Positions 35,970 to 48,136 of a DNA stretch of 64,000 bases are shown here, one piece after another. Each line of letters begins with the position of its first letter. Positions within the stretch are counted from its first letter, which is position 1. Source of the DNA: Hymenoscyphus infarciens (Eukaryota > Ascomycota > Leotiomycetes > Helotiales > Helotiaceae); NCBI GenBank assembly GCA_001414345.1, contig LLCB01000253.1:49284-113283 (forward strand). Reading direction: 5' to 3'. The position numbers were made by a program, and so were the translations under genes. The notes below the pieces were generated by a model. That model was not told where the DNA came from. It worked only from the letters and a program-made list of their open reading frames with translations, and did not search any database.

Positions 35970-37497
35970 ATATTAACTAAACTAGCCGCTCTCCTAGATC
36001 TCTTATCTTCTAGATAATAAGACTTCTATAAATACTAGGCCTATACTTGTTTATAAGTATTATAAAGCTAAATTTATTAAAGAAAGCAAGTATTAAAAAG
36101 ATAAAGTTAATAAAGAAAGCAAGTATTAAAAAGATAAAGTTAATAAAGAAAGTGTTAAATATATAATTAATAGATTAGAACCTAGGTATTATATACTTAT
36201 AAGTTCTTTTAAGCTTATTAGTCCTTATACTATACTTTAGCTAACTATATAAGAATATTAAATATTAAATCTCTTATATATTTCCTCTTCTAGTCTAGTT
36301 ATGCTTTAGAGTAGTATACTTAGTAGATTTTATACTATTAATATCTCTAAGAATAAGCTAGAGAAGTTAGAAGTTATAAGCTCTAATTAATATTAAGCTT
36401 TTAAAGATAATCCTAAACTTAAAAAACTTCTTAAAGAGCTTCTAGCTACTAATACTAAGCTCTTAAATAAACTTCTTAGTAATAATATTAAATATCTAAC
36501 TATTAGTAGTAAGAGCTTACTTACTACGCCTTTTATTAAGAAAGCTTATCTTAAAATTTTAAAATTTTAAGAAGCTTCTTATAAAAGCTATATTACTTTT
36601 ATAATAGCTAGTAAATTAACTAGTTACTACTATAAGATAGAGTTAGAAAAAGTAGTATATTATTTTAACTATATTATTAGATACTCTTATAAAGTATTAT
36701 CTAATATCTATCTCTCTTTTATAATTACTTTAACTAAAAATCTTAAGAAATATTAGACTAATATTAGTAATAAAGTTTATATAGAGCTTTATTTAATTAG
36801 TTCTCTACTTCTTATTTTATTTTCTTAGCTAATTTTATAGATTTAAAAGTAGAAGAAGTTATATAATATAATCTATATAAGACTTAAATAGGGTTTTAGA
36901 AGCTCTTAGTTATCCTCGGTTCTAAACTATACTTATTACTATAAGAAGCTTAATAGCTTTTAGAGTCTTACTTCTAATAATAAACTAGATAGTAATACTT
37001 TTAAAGTTTTAAAGTATAGTAACTATATTCTTAAAAGTACTCCTTTTATAGCTTCTATCTTAAATAGTACTCTACTTATAAGAGCTAATACTTATAGTTA
37101 AACTAAGAGCTAGAGTACTTCTTATAAGAGTTCTACTATTTATAGTAAAGATAATACTTCTTTTTCTAAGTAGTAAAAGTCTATTTAAAAGCTTTTAAAG
37201 GTTCTTTTAAAAAGCTATTCTAAAAAATCTATTCTAAAGTCTATTTTAAGAAAAACTATTTTAAAGAAAACTACTTCTATAAAGTTAGTTTTTAAGAAGT
37301 TGTTTTCTAAGAAGCTTACTAATAACTATTCTAAGTATTCTTTAAAGAGCTATAAGCGTAAGAAGAATGTTTCTAAGAGTAAGAAGTCTAAAAATAATAA
37401 TAGTAATAATAAGTCTAATAGTATTAATCTTAGTAATACTCTTAATAAAATAAGTATAGTACTTACTACTCTTAGTAAAACTATTTCTAAGTATTAA
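35970..37497 (+). pseudogene. Antisense accessory frame of copia B, unknown function
   Basis: A plus-strand frame of about 500 codons lying between the end of pol (minus strand) and the pol-side LTR, convergent with pol. It has about 22 stops, nearly all TAA/TAG readable as Gln/Trp; the last 90 or so codons, ending at TAA 37495-37497, have none. The N-terminal part has a direct repeat of about 13 residues (KESKYQKDKVN) at about 36084-36150. The middle is Leu/Ile/Tyr-rich with possible hydrophobic helices. The C-terminal 65 codons are Lys/Ser/Asn-rich and basic. Copy A carries the same frame without the tail. A nucleic-acid-binding or Gag-like role is possible from the basic tail, but no domain is recognised. 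Start unknown. Confidence 0.5.
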
Positions 37498-40385
37498 AAG
37501 AAGTATTATTAGTTAGTTAGTATACTTTACGTTTATATAGTAGTAGTTAGTTTCTTTAAAACTTTATATTTATATTTAATAGTACTCTTTAGAAAAGTCT
37601 TATAATACTTAATTACTAAGTATATAATAATTAAATAAGTAAATAAAATCTAAAATAAGCTTATAATACTCTTTAAATAATATAAGTCTATCTACTAGTA
37701 TATTATTTATTAGTAAATAAGTAACTTAGAAAGATCTCTTCTAGTACTCTTAATAAAGCTATATATTCTAGATATTTATATATTAAAGCTTTATAGATAT
37801 TCTCTTATTTTCCTTAGTAATTAATTAGATAGTTTATTAATTATTATAGAATATATTCTATATCTTATCTAAATTAAGCTATAGTTTCTTAAAAAGACGT
37901 TTTAATACTATTATTTCTATACCTAGTAGCTTTACTTTTAAGAGCTTAGCTTCTCTTATTAATATTATAATTATATCTTATTATAAAGCTCTTTATACTA
38001 TAAGTCTATTAAATAATAATATTATATATTTATTAGAAGATCTTTAAGTTTCTAGATTATTAGTATATAATACGTCTAAGATAAGTACTAGTTATATACT
38101 CTTAAGCTCTCTCTTATATATAATTCTTAAGAACCTTATTTTAAATAAGTATTAAATATACTAATTTATTATAGCTATATATTTATTATTTAAGTTAGTT
38201 AGAAAGTGTAAAAGCTAGGAAGTAGTAAATATAATATCTAGTTATATTATAATTACTATATAAAGTATTAAACTTACCTTCTTTTAATAGAACTTTATAA
38301 ATATAGGTTTTATTATTCTTTAATTCTTTTTTAGTTTATATATTAGAAGTAGTATACTTAGATAATCTCTATTAATAAGCTTAAATTATTTAGTAATTTA
38401 TTTAATATATATATTATAAGAGAGCTATATCTTTTTTTATACTCTATTCTTATAGACTTTTACTTTAAAATACTATTTTATATTACTAAATAAGTATAGT
38501 TTATAGAAAAGCTTTAGTTTATCTATTATAACTCTTACTAAAGATACGTTATCTTAATAGTATATTATCTATATATTATTTATATAAAAGATTATAAAAA
38601 CCTTCTTTAAGTAATCTATATAAATATAGAGCTCTTTTAAATAGAGTATTAAGCTATATTCTTAAAAAGTAGTTATAAAGTATTTAAACTATAAAGCTAG
38701 GAAATCTCTTAACTTATAAAGTACTTTATCTAATTTAATATATAGTCTCTCTTATTAATATCTATTTAAAAGTTAGTAAGCTATTAGAGAAGCTCTTATA
38801 TCTCTTTTTATATTAATAAACACGTTTATAATATTATATTACTTAATCTCTAGATTAAATCTAATAGCTATTACTATAGCTATTTAGAATAATCTTATTA
38901 TAAGTATAGTAGTATATATTAAAAGAATAGTATCTTTTTATTAGAGATTACTTTTAACTATAAGCTAAGCTTAGTATTAAATTAAATAGTTTATAAAGTT
39001 ATATTTATATATAAATACCTATTTTAAGAGTAACGGTTTTATTTTAGTATTCTATCTTTTAATTATATACTAGTATTTCCTTTTTTCTAGGTTCTTAATT
39101 TTAAGCTTTAAATTATCTTTAAAGTACTTATTAAGAGAATAGTTTATAAGTTCTCTTTATAATTTTAGTTCTTTTAATAGTTTTAACTAATAAAGGTATA
39201 GGTATTTAGGCTTTAAAGACGTTTCTTCTTCTATTATTACTATTATAATAATATAATAGATATCTTATAAGTCCTCTCTATTTAATACTATACTCTTTAA
39301 TAAAGGCTAAAAAGTACTAAAGAAATAATTTAAATATTCTAAAACAGCTTATTAAAGCTCTATTCTAATTAATATAGCTAGTAGAGTAGAGATTATTATA
39401 TTCTTAGTATCTTTCTCTTTAGATTAATCTCTCTTACTCTTTCTTAATATATATAAATATACTTTCTTTATATATCTTTACTTTATATTAAGCTTCTTTA
39501 GGTTTTTACTTTTTATATTTATTATTCTCTACTTCTTAGTTAACTTTATATTAGAAGTTTCTAGATCTAGTATATTAAAAGTTCTTTCTTATATACTACT
39601 TTATTATTAGAAAAGCTTACTCTCTTTATTTTATTAAAAGATTCTTTTTAGTATTCTATTACTTATTCTAATTAGTAGACTACTTAAGCCTTTTATACTT
39701 TTAATATTATTTTATAGTTAAGAGAATCTTATAAGTACTTATTAGAAGAGTCTTATAGTTTATTAAGAGATTCTTATATTTTACTTATTTTAAAAGCTTA
39801 TAACCTATTCTAGTATACTTTTAAGTTTAGATATTACTCTAAGTAATAGAAGTCTAAACCTAGAAGAGATTATATCTCTCTTTTCTAGCTTTACTTCTAA
39901 GTTTTAGCTAATTAAAGCTTTACTTAGTATATTAGTAGCTTTAAGTAAGACATCTCTTACTAGTTTAGCTTCTAGTTTTAGTTTTCTTATACTCTTTATT
40001 TTATATATACTAATACTTTTAAGTAGAGCTTTAGTATCTTATTACTCTTACTTAACTATATATTATACTACTATATAAGTAATTATAATAAGTTATTATT
40101 CTACTTTATTATATTCTAGTATATAAAAGATTTCTTTATTAAATATAATATTCTAAGTTATAATAACTTAATTAAGCTATAGAACCTAGATATAGTAGAT
40201 ATTTAATAAGATATATCTAACTAAATAACTTATATAAGCTCTAAGATTAACTTTAAAAGCTTTCTTTTTAACTTCTTATTCTCTCTTCTTTTTTAGTAGA
40301 TAAGCTTTAGATTTATAAATATAGATTTTATTCTAATCTAGTTTAAGGTCTTTTATTATTAAGTTCTTAAACTTTAGATTATTCT

Positions 40386-40538
40386 TGTAATAATAATATA
40401 GGAGTAGAGTAGAATAGTCTATTCGTGGTTATTAACGTGAAAACTAAAGGTAAAGAGCGAAGACAGCTCTGAACGATGCTAATATATAGGATTCTGCTAG
40501 GCGGTGAGGAGTTACGTAATAGGTCTGAAACCGTCATA
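40386..40538 (-). repeat. 3' LTR of the TRIM (minus strand)
   Basis: 153 bp. It shares with the right copy a block of about 110 bp that is almost identical (TTATTAACGTGAAAACTAAA through TAGGCGGTGAGGAG). Confidence 0.88.
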
Positions 40539-41170
40539 TTTCCCTCTCTTTAGTAGAGCTCGCCCTCGAGCTCTATAGAAACCCGTGTACTTGTCTATCT
40601 ATATATCCTTCCTTCTACTAAGGTAGCTGTGAGATGCTAGCTCTATATAAGTAGTGAGATACTAGCTATACGCCGAGTTGTCTAAAACTCTCTATATTCG
40701 CTCTCTAATACTAATCTATATAATCTGCTAAGTGACTAGTATATACTTCTATGACTTTGTCGATTACTGAAGTATAGGCTTTAAGAGCTTTTGTAATATT
40801 AGCTTTTGTAATATTAGGAGAAGAAGGAGGAGGCTTTGAGAGTTATTAGAAAATAATATAGCTAAAAGTAAAGAGGTCTACTTAAAAGGCTTCTCTTATT
40901 AGAGTATAGGGCTCCTTAATAGTAGAAGGCTTAGATTAAGGCTCCTTCTTATTAGTAGAAGGCTTAGATTAACTAATAACGAGCTAGATAAGCTATCTTA
41001 TTAAAGCGTCGATTACGCGAGTATATTAATATTTCTTTTTAATAAGAGAGCTAAAGTTATATACCTAGTATATAATATTAGAGTCTATTGTCGGATTTAG
41101 TAGTTAGATACTAGCTATTTAAAGAGAGAGAGAGAGAGGATCCGAAGATACTAGAAGGGGGTCTAAAGAC

Positions 41171-41422
41171 GCTAGAGAGGGGGTCTTAAGCTTAGTATTA
41201 ATTTAGAGGTTACTAGTGAAGGGTCTAGGAAGCTATTTAAAAAGGGATTCGCAGAGTTAGCAGCAGAGAGGCTAGAATAGAAGTGAGGTTAAGAGCGCTA
41301 GAGAGAGGGGTCTTAAGCTTAGTATCGATTTAAGAGTTACTAGCGAGGGGTCTAGGAAGCTATTTAAAAAGGGGTTCGTAGAGTTGGCGGCAGAGAGGCT
41401 AGAATAGAAGTGAGGTTAAGAG
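41171..41422. repeat. Tandem duplication inside the TRIM, 126 bp period
   Basis: Two units starting GCTAGAGAG at 41171 and 41297, each with TCTTAAGCTTAGTAT, GGGTCTAGGAAGCTATTTAA and GCAGAGAGGCTAGAATAGAA. Confidence 0.85.
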
Positions 41423-41474
41423 CCTAATATATTTTAAATCCTTTATAGGATAAGAAAGATAACCTTTAGTTTAA

Positions 41475-41630
41475 TATAATAATAATATAGAAGTAGAGTA
41501 GAAAAGTAGTCTATTTATAGTTATTAACGTGAAAACTAAAGGTAAAGAGCGAAGATAGCTCTGAACGATGCTAATATATAGGATTCTGCTAGGCGGTGAG
41601 GAGTCACGTGATAGGTCTGAAACCGTTACA
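41475..41630 (-). repeat. 5' LTR of the TRIM (minus strand)
   Basis: 156 bp. On the minus strand it contains CTATAAATAG (41511-41520), a possible TATA box about 110 bp from the LTR start. The left copy has lost this motif. Confidence 0.85.
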
Positions 41631-41944
41631 ATTCTAATAGAAATAATTATTAAACTATAATAAAAGTACTTTATTTAGTATTTTAAACTTATTTCTTTAG
41701 TTAGGACTTATATTATAGAGCTAGATTCTAGCTATAGTTAACTTAGTTTAGAGGTATTATAGTAAGTTAGTAATAGATAATATTTTAATTAAGTATATAA
41801 TTACTTCTTATTTTACTCTTTCTACCTCTCTATTTAGCTTATAAGTATAAGTTAGTATAAGTTCTAAGTCTATTCTAATTTCTATAGCCTATAAAGTATA
41901 TTCTAATACTCTATATTATAAGATTACTAATTTATTATTATTAT

Positions 41945-44200
41945 ACTTAAGCTTATAAATTAAAAGACTATATTACTATCTAACCTATCTTTTAAAGTTT
42001 TTAAGCTTTTTAAATACTATTTCTCCTCTCTTATTTATTATTATAAATCTAAAGAGCTTTCTATTATACTTCTCTTTTATTAGAAGGAGCTATTTAGCTT
42101 TATTATATCTAGTTAAGAAGTTAAATAGATCTTATAAGTACTACTAGAATAGTTATATACTCGTATTTTTAGAGATATATCTTAAAATAACGTTTTAAGT
42201 ATAAGTTATAATATAAGATAAGTACTTTACTTATTTAATACTTATAATTTTTTTATATTCCTTACTAACTAGACTAGGGCTTTAAGAGCTTCTTATCTTA
42301 GATATCTTAATCTTCTATATTATATTTCTACTAAATTACTTCTTAGTCTAGTATAGTCTCTTATCTTCTTATAAAAGCGTTTATTAATCTTTTTAGAAAG
42401 TATTAAGTATATTAAAGTAAATATAGCTTAAGGGTTTTAGAGCTTAATATAGTTATTAATAAAGTTATATTTAAATAAGACTAAGTTTATTATATAAATT
42501 AAAGATTTAATAACTATACTATTCTTTATAGGTTTAAAGTGTAGTAAATAGTTATATCTATTATACTATACTCTAGATTCTCTAATCTATACTTCTAAGA
42601 TAATATTAGAATAAAAACTCTTAATAATAGTAATATTAGTAAGTATTAGATTTATAGAGTTACTTCCTCTCTTACTTCTAAGAACGTTCTTTATAACTCT
42701 TATTTCTATTCTACTAATTAGAATATTAGTTATTCCTAATTCTATTATATTATTAGAACGCTTAAAGGTTTCTAAGATAAGTATATCTTTACTATTAATA
42801 AGATAGACTACTCTATAATTATTAAAGAGTATTAAATCTATAAGAGAGTATCTAATATATTTAGCTAAGAAAGTATAGATTCTCTATTTTAGAGCTTAGT
42901 TTATCCTTTCTAGATTAGTTAAAAGCTTTAAAGATAAGATTATAGTACTTATATTCTTAATAGAGTATTTTAATAACCTCTAAGTACTACTAATAGAGCT
43001 TATAGATCCCTTTTTAAACTTAGATTATACTATAAAGAACTTTTTAATTAGTTTCTTTTAAAGGTCTATTTAGAAAGAGACTTCTAAGTACTATATAATC
43101 TCTTTTAACTCTTTATTATCTAAGAGATTATTAAAAGTAAGATTATACTTTTTAATAAGTATAAATTCTAAGGTTTAGTAGTTAACTAGTTTCTAAAAGT
43201 ATTCTTAACTATTCTTATATAGATATTTCTTATTATTAGAACCTCTATTTTAAGCTCTATTTCTAGAATTAGATAGGTTATTACTTCTACTTCTAAGAAT
43301 AGAGAATATTCTACTAGCCTTCTTACTAGTCTTTAATATAAGATATTTATATAAGATTTCTAAAAACATTTTAGTAAAATTATTAAGTAATATAACTCCT
43401 TTCTTAAGCTCTATATTATTAATTAACTATATCTTTTAACTTATTACTTAAGTAAGAGTAATTTAGTAAACTATATCTAAGACGTCTTTTATTATAAGTA
43501 GACTTTTAATCTCTAAAAGTTAAAAATTTTTTACTTAGTTATAGTAGTATTTCTAGTTAGAGAACTAGTAATTAGGGTTTATAGACCTTGATTTAGTTTA
43601 AGTAAGTATATTCTAGTATTTTATATCTATTATATCTTCTACGCTTTCTAATATTAGTACTAAGTTGCTTTTAACCTTTTAAATTAGGTTCTAGAGAGTG
43701 AATTTCCTAGTATATCTAAGTAAGGATTAAGCTTCTAAGAGTATAAACTTATCTATAGTACTCTCTACCTAGGAACTAACTTTATATATCTTACTTTATA
43801 TAGTATAAAGCTTATTAATTTTAAAAGTATATCTTTTAATATTATTTTTAAAGTCCTTTTTAACGTTATTAGCTATTACTAGAAGAGGTAGTTCTAGTAG
43901 ATCTCTTCTTATATATTAAGCTATTAAGAGTATATTCTAGGCTTTATTTACTATAAGCTAAGCTTCTTTAAGTTTAATATTCTTATTAAGTATAGCTTAT
44001 TTAATTATAGAATAAGGTCTTTTAAGCTCGTCAGTGTTCTTAGTATTAGAGCTATTTAGATCGAAGTATTCCTAGACTCTTTCTTAGTAGGTAATATAAA
44101 AGAAGTAGTTATACTATATAAGCTATAAGTTTTAGTTAGTTAAGAGGACTTTTTTAGTTAAGAGTAAGCTTACTATTATAAAAATAGTACTCTTAAAGAG
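41945..44200 (-). pseudogene. Copia B gag-protease relic
   Basis: Minus-strand start of the copia polyprotein. In the protease region (about 42600-42950) a frame reads LFNNYRVVYLINSKDILI, then RVIKNVLRSKRG and NLILTNITIIKSFYSNI, the spacing seen in Ty1/copia proteases after the catalytic DSG/DNG triad (GCTTHLVNSKDLF..., VGFHTNIIS). The gag part upstream is heavily mutated and no zinc knuckle was fixed. Confidence 0.6.
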
Positions 44201-44285
44201 AAGATAAGAATAGATAAAAAGAAGATAAAGCTAATATAACTAGTATAGTAGAAGTAATATTCTATCTACTAACTAAGCTTATAAC

Positions 44286-44460
44286 TATAGTAATTATAAA
44301 AGCTATATTAAGAGTATAGGATAAGTAAAGTAAAGTTAAAGTAGATACTTAATTCCTAGAACTATAGAGGAGAGTATAAGGCTTTAAATACTATGCTTCT
44401 TACTTAAAAGATAGGGATTATTAGGTAATCCTTTGTCTAACTTACCTTTATCTCGTAATA
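44286..44460 (-). repeat. 5' LTR of copia B
   Basis: 175 bp match to 35606-35780, followed by CTTGA. Confidence 0.9.
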
Positions 44461-44464
44461 CTTG

Positions 44465-44626
44465 AGTTTAGATAGTATATAATAGACCTAGGTCGGCGGG
44501 ATCGTCAAAGTAATTACTAATAGTATCTAAGGAAGCTAAATACTAAGTTTAAATAGTATATAATAGACCTAGGTTAGCGAGATTGTCAAAGTTATTACTA
44601 GTAGTATCTAAAGAGGCTAGATATTA
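44465..44626. repeat. Tandem duplication in M, 81 bp period
   Basis: Two units beginning AGTTTARATAGTATATAATA at 44465 and 44546. Confidence 0.85.
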
Positions 44627-44639
44627 TTATTATTATTAC

Positions 44640-45108
44640 TATAGTTTTTATTATCTTTTAGTATATTTCTCTATATATTTGTAATAGGATCTAAAGATCT
44701 TAGTACTAGCTCTCTTAGCTACTATAGCTTTTAACATTTCTTCGTCCGACTACTTAGTTTAGTTAACCTCGGTAGTAGTACTATATAATACCTAAGATAT
44801 ATTATTCCTATCTATCTTAACTTATACCTCTCTTCTATAAAGTGTTCGTCATAACTTAGTAGTAGTAGACTAGTAGACTTTAGCGAATTTATCTTAATCC
44901 TATTCTTTAAAGTCTACTTAAAATTCGTTCTAAAAAAGAAGGTCTTCGTTCTCTTCTTTAGCGTACTTTTCTTCTTATTCAGCGGTATATATCGTCTCTT
45001 CTATTATTAGAATCGAGGTAGAGGTCGGTGTATCTACTATATTATAAAGATGTCGTTATTCGAAGTAGTAGATATTAATGTCGTTATCGGGTTTCAGGTG
45101 TCTTAGTT
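44640..45108 (-). pseudogene. Gag-like acidic frame of element M
   Basis: Minus-strand frame of about 155 codons, open apart from stops readable as Gln/Trp. The N-terminal half holds NDINIYYFE, DTPTSTSILIIEETIYTAE and the acidic run EEKYAKEENEDLLF; the C-terminal half holds SDEEMLKAIVAKRASTKIF and YKYIEKYTKR. It lies next to copia B, which cuts the element at 44465. No domain is recognised; a Gag role is inferred only from position in an LTR element with no pol. Confidence 0.35.
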
Positions 45109-45200
45109 AGTATAAATTGTCTTAGAAGGAGGTAGGAGGTTAGAGGTAGGGTTTCAGGTGTCTCGGTTAGTATAAATGAGAGATAGAAGATCAGAGGTAG
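45090..45200. repeat. Tandem duplication in M, 60 bp period
   Basis: Units at 45090 and 45150 start GGTTTCAGGTGTCT and contain GGTTAGTATAAAT and AGAGGTAG. Confidence 0.8.
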
Positions 45201-45317
45201 TAATCAGCGCTTCCTGTCTTAAGAAGCGTTTATAGTTTATTAAAACGAAAGTATCGTCAAAAGTATCGTCGAAAGTATTAGTACTAACGATTTTATATAT
45301 AGTAGGCGTTCGAGAGG

Positions 45318-45425
45318 TTACACGGAACGGTTATAATATCCTTAGCTTTTAGTAGTAGTAATAGGTTACTTAGAATAGTTATAATATTCTTAGCTTTTAG
45401 TAGTAGTAATAGTAATCGCCGCTTC
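45318..45425. repeat. Tandem duplication in M, 48 bp period
   Basis: GTTATAATATYCTTAGCTTT followed by an AGTAGTAG run, at 45330 and 45378. Confidence 0.8.
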
Positions 45426-45601
45426 TTATATAGAGAAGCGTTTATAGTATATCGTCGAAGTTTTTAAATAGTAAAAGGAACTATAATCTATAAAGAAGAG
45501 TCTACTAGTAATATTAAGTTTACTTTTATATAAGTATACTCGTAGTAGAAATATATAAAGTAACTAAGTATCTAATCTATACGTCTACTAATTAGTATTA
45601 G

Positions 45602-45766
45602 TATAACTTATAGTTATAAAAGTAATATAAAAAGAGTTATATTATTATTCGTATATATCGAGTAAAGCTAGCTATAATACCTACTTAAGTAGCTCTTAAG
45701 CGAGAAGCACGTGCACTTACGTATACTAATCCGAGTCGCTATTTACCTTTTAAATATATACTAATA
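45602..45766 (-). repeat. LTR of element M (right)
   Basis: 165 bp direct repeat of 34692-34856, followed by ATTAG (45767-45771). Confidence 0.7.
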
Positions 45767-45771
45767 ATTAG

Positions 45772-46254
45772 CTTCGCTATAGTTATAAAGAATATCGAAC
45801 TCTATTCTTAGTTTAGTAATCGATATACGTATATAAGAGATATATATATATATAGAGAAGAATACTCGAATATAGAAAAACTAAGTCTTCTCTTTATAAT
45901 CTAATACTAGACGTAGTAGCTCTAACTTTATAATATACTAGAATAAATCGCGACTAGTTAGTAAAAAGTAAATCTTCTTTTATATCTCTTTATTAGTATT
46001 CTACTCTTAGCTAATCTTTAGTTTCTTCTTCTCTAGAGTATAATTAGTAATAGTCTTATTTTATTACTCTTATTATCTCTTTATTATATAGCGTAGCTTA
46101 GAAGTCGTATTATAATAGACTTTCTTTTTAATATACTTATAATAGAAGAAGAATAATTAAAGAAACTAAAGAAAATTAGATACTATATATTAAAAATTAT
46201 AAACTTAAAATACTAGCTTTAATTTACTAAAAAATAGCTAGCGTACTATAGTAA
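45772..46254. other. Unassigned AT-rich DNA
   Basis: Between element M and the right inverted arm H. No reading frame or known repeat recognised. A short AT dinucleotide run occurs near 45841-45856. Confidence 0.4.
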
Positions 46255-46325
46255 AAATAGTGAATAATAACTAACTTAAATATCTCTCTTTTCTAACTAG
46301 AATACTCTTATTTTTAAGAGATATT
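46255..46325 (+). repeat. Right arm of inverted repeat H (first part)
   Basis: Continues at 49465 after the LTR element; together they match the reverse complement of 34392-34635. Confidence 0.55.
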
Positions 46326-46698
46326 TATAATAGCCTATTATCTAGGCTATCCTAGATAGCTGATATTACGTAGTATATACTATATATATTAGCTTTTAGT
46401 AGTTGTTGTTTTATATTATCTAATTTAGGAAGGTTATATACGTCTATACGTCTATCTAGACTTTTAGACGTACTTCGTAGAGTTTAGGCTTTTATATTAG
46501 CTAATATATGTCGTTGTTTAGTTTTATACCTCTTTATATTATCTAAACCTCTTATATATAGTAGCCTACTCTTCTAGAGTTAGAAAAGACTAGTTTAGCC
46601 TTTTCTTCTATATTAGAGCTTAGTATTTATATACGTTATTCTGCTAAACGTACTTCTATATATCTCTTCTATAGTTATATATATTTCGTACTATTATA
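46326..46698 (+). repeat. 5' LTR, RIP-mutated
   Basis: 373 bp, TATAATAGCCTATTATC to CGTACTATTATA. At most positions where it differs from 49087-49459 the 3' copy has C or G and this copy T or A. Confidence 0.9.
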
Positions 46699-48136
46699 TA
46701 AAAAGGCTAAACTCTTCTTCGCTAGTAATAGCCTTAATAATATCTCTTTTAAGCTTATCGTCGTTTTTATTTCTTTTTTAGGCCTAAATTAGACTATTAT
46801 AATAGTATTCTTATATAGCTAGGTAACTAGAGACTACTTAGACAGCTAGTAATACTAGGGTTTAGTATCTATATAGATAGCTAGTAAAAATCGTGTTATA
46901 GATATATTAAGAGATTAGAATACGCTAAGTGTTCCCGAGAATCCTAATAACCCTAGGATCGGTGAATAAGTCGACTTATTATAGTTATCGCGAAGGCTTC
47001 TAAACCTGACCTTACCCCCCCCTCCCCCCAGTTCCGCTACGAGGCGTTGAACGACCTTCTAGGGCCACCCCCCTTTTCGAAAGACTCTCTGAACCCTCTC
47101 CGAACCGAAACCGTATAACAAATATAAAAGGTCCTGAAGAGACTTTTCAAATGCGGATAATATACGGAAGAGATAGCGGCACACAAAGGACAAAACGATC
47201 GGTTAGAGAGATAGAGGACAAAATTATAAGCGAACTTCGAAGTTAATAATAAAAACACTCTGCCTTCGAACCCTCACCGATCCGACCCTCTTTTGAACCT
47301 TCGTTCGAACCCTCCTTTGCTTTTCAAAGCCTGAATTTAGACCTCTTTCGCTTAAGAGACATAGCTAGCTCTAATGCCTTCTAACTTACCTAACATAGCA
47401 CCGAAGCCCCTTCGAATACCCTCTAACCTTAACGAAAAAGTAAGATAACTAAAAAGATCGAACCTTTAAGATAATAGCATTTCATCTATATACTAATAAT
47501 AGAAGATATTAGTATAAGATAGACTCTATATAAATACTAACTACTACGGTTCACCTCTAATACGTAAAGCCCTTATTTTAGGTACGATAACTAGACTAGC
47601 TAGGAACTATCTAGAGTCTAGATATAAGTTAGAGTCGGTTTAGAATACTTTCTAAGATTAAGAAGAGATAGTTACTCTTTTAGATACCTACTTTTTAACT
47701 AGTTATAAGATAGAGGATGCTTAGAACGCTTTTAGATCCTTATAAATAGACGACGAAGATGTTAAATTTAGTTCCGCTGAATAGCGTTGAGCGATAACCC
47801 CCTTCTAGGGCTACCCCCCTTCTCGAAAGCCGTCTAAATAGCACTTATATACTAAGATCTAGAAGATTCCGAAGAAATAATAATAGTTAAAAAGACTAGC
47901 GGGACTTCTTAAATATAGACTAGATGTGGTCGGTTATATAAGCTTTAGAAGTAGAAAATTAAGAAACAAGGAATCGGCTAGCTAAGCTAGAAAGACGGAT
48001 AAGCGACCTTACATTTCAAGTTAACAAATCGCTACTCTGAACCCTCCCCGATCTAACCCTCTCCTGCTTCTAAGCTCGAATTCATACCCCTTTCGGCTAC
48101 GGGCAGCTGCCCCTGATGCCTTCCTACCACTACCCT

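Larger units (their letters stand above)
40386..41630 (-). mobile_element. Terminal-repeat retrotransposon in miniature (TRIM)
   Basis: 1245 bp with direct repeats of 153 bp (40386-40538) and 156 bp (41475-41630), starting TGTAATAATAATATAG/TATAATAATAATATAG on the plus strand and ending CATA/TACA. Exact duplication ATTCT (40381-40385 and 41631-41635). A purine run AAAGAGAGGGAAA abuts the left repeat on the minus strand, so the element points left. No protein is encoded. It is much less RIP-mutated than the copia DNA around it. Copy A has the unfilled copia site near 14044. Confidence 0.88.
37540..41940 (-). pseudogene. Copia B pol relic (integrase, RT, RNase H)
   Basis: Minus-strand relic. 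RNase H at about 37560-38000 reads EAKLLKVKLLGIEIIVLKRLFKKL (family form TEAELLALSQAAKEAIFISRLFKEL) and then a CDNQQ-like segment and a form of THIDVRHHWLRE. The RT box reads FYINN at about 38575-38589 (FYVDD). Integrase lies around 39300-40300. The frame is interrupted by the miniature LTR element at 40386-41630. This order (integrase before RT) is diagnostic of Ty1/copia. Confidence 0.75.
35606..44460 (-). mobile_element. Ty1/copia retrotransposon, copy B
   Basis: LTRs of 175 bp at 35606-35780 and 44286-44460. The target duplication is CTTAA (35601-35605) and CTTGA (44461-44465), one RIP-type difference. gag, protease, integrase, RT and RNase H run on the minus strand from about 44200 to 37560. 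An additional plus-strand frame fills 35970-37497. It carries one later insertion, the miniature LTR element at 40386-41630. More complete than copy A. Confidence 0.9.
34692..45766 (-). mobile_element. Small non-autonomous LTR element M, host of nest 2
   Basis: Direct repeats of exactly 165 bp (34692-34856 and 45602-45766), flanked outside by ATTAG (34687-34691 and 45767-45771). On the minus strand the repeat reads TATTAG...GTTATA, as TGTTAG...GTTACA would after RIP, so LTRs are the best reading. Without copia B it is about 2.2 kb. A gag-like minus frame is present and no pol is seen. The extra 11 bp match in front of both repeats (ATTAGTATTAG) leaves some doubt; two MITE copies are the alternative. 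Confidence 0.65.

Noticed and set aside
47037..47258. 73-codon minus-strand frame
   Set aside because: Low-RIP interior of the non-autonomous LTR element, with no homologous open frame in J.
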